From the NCBI GenBank assembly GCA_024697705.1, contig JAILFF010000225.1, positions 1-13,460 on the forward strand: a stretch of 13,460 nucleotides of DNA. The letters run 5' to 3'. The position numbers and the translations under genes were made by a program. This DNA is from Ruminococcus sp. GTDB taxonomy: Bacteria > Bacillota > Clostridia > Oscillospirales > Ruminococcaceae. Below are positions 13,038 to 13,460 of the stretch, in pieces; within the stretch, counting starts at the first letter, position 1; each line of letters opens with the position of its first letter. Below the pieces are notes generated by a model, which did no database searches, had not been told where the DNA came from, and was given only the letters and a program-made list of their open reading frames with translations.

Positions 13038-13460
13038 TTACGAGAAGCTTTCACCGGTTCTGCCGAGCTGGTTAGGAGCTTTATAAGACTCGATGCTCAG
13101 AGCGTTACCGCCATTGTCCTTCCACTCATCCCAAGTGTAAGCATCAGGATAACGACCAACCATGTTATCAACCTTGGTCTTAGCCCAGAATACTACGAAG
13201 GAATCCTGGCTGTTGATACTAGCCTTAACTACCATGAAGCATCCTGCCTCGTCGCCGTTCTCAGCGAGAACCTCAGCGATCTTCTTGTCGCCCTTAGCGG
13301 TGATCGTGCTAACATCACGAGCTTCGATTGCAGTCTTACCGGTGATAGCGTTGGACCAGTCGGTAACGGTGATTACAGAGTTCTTAGTGTAGCCGGCGGT
13401 CTCAGCGTCAGCGAGAATCTCAGCAACAGCGTTGTAAGCGGTCTTAGCGTTGGAGTTAGC
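13038..13460 (-). CDS. C-terminal part of a probable type IV pilin-like protein (5' end outside window)
   Basis: The frame is open from the window edge to the TAA at 13038, giving 140 residues with the N-terminus missing. It begins ANSNAKTAYNAVAEILAD, the kind of helix that follows the hydrophobic N-terminus of type IV pilins and pseudopilins in Clostridia. It continues with a mixed strand-rich domain and ends with TGESFS. No membrane helix or signal remains in the visible part, so the pilin call rests on the NAKTAYNA-type start and composition. Ala is nearly always GCT and Asn AAC, a bias like that of the ribosomal protein genes, which suggests very high expression. Ruminococcus albus has pilin-like cell-surface proteins linked to cellulose adhesion, a possible role here. 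The ATG at 13235 is internal. Confidence 0.55.
   Translation of the reverse strand, partial: ANSNAKTAYNAVAEILADAETAGYTKNSVITVTDWSNAITGKTAIEARDVSTITAKGDKKIAEVLAENGDEAGCFMVVKASINSQDSFVVFWAKTKVDNMVGRYPDAYTWDEWKDNGGNALSIESYKAPNQLGRTGESFS

Overview
The window looks like chromosome from a Clostridia-class Firmicute, most likely a Ruminococcus or a close relative in the Oscillospiraceae. The basis is the ThrH type, the zinc-ribbon/PASTA kinase-like protein, the type IV pilin-like fragment, and the intergenic repeats built from TTAATAGTGAATAGTG units. This is a judgement from sequence style and not a database match.

Left part (1-2037): a small multi-pass membrane protein (minus) and a ThrH-type HAD phosphatase (plus) are transcribed divergently from two well-formed sigma-A promoters. 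A perfect 16-bp palindrome sits at the expected thrH transcription start. Downstream of thrH, a ~300-bp nested inverted-repeat element lies between the stop codon and a strong terminator.

Middle (2038-9173): the accessory and most interesting region. A membrane-anchored protein has a zinc ribbon, a protein-kinase fold, one transmembrane helix and two PASTA domains. All three catalytic kinase positions are changed (Lys to Arg, HRD to HRG, DFG to GFS), so it reads as a pseudokinase. It has its own promoter and terminator. Next, under a separate promoter, come a dynamin-like GTPase with a long hydrophobic segment, a protein resembling an M48 metallopeptidase whose HExxH is CECGR, and a second dynamin-like GTPase without a hydrophobic segment. 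The last two genes are one base apart. The first two are separated by a 146-nt spacer with three consecutive hairpins. I infer a membrane-remodelling or stress module built on two GTPases plus regulatory pseudoenzymes.

Right-centre (9174-11913): the conserved rpmG-secE-nusG-rplK-rplA cluster, driven by a consensus promoter. Putative ribosomal protein L1 target structures lie directly upstream of both the rplK and rplA ribosome binding sites. A strong terminator follows rplA, so rplJ-rplL do not follow as they do in many bacteria.

Right end (11919-13460, minus): a membrane-anchored TraB/GumN-family protein, preceded by an intrinsic terminator, and before that the C-terminal 140 residues of a probable type IV pilin-like protein that runs off the window.
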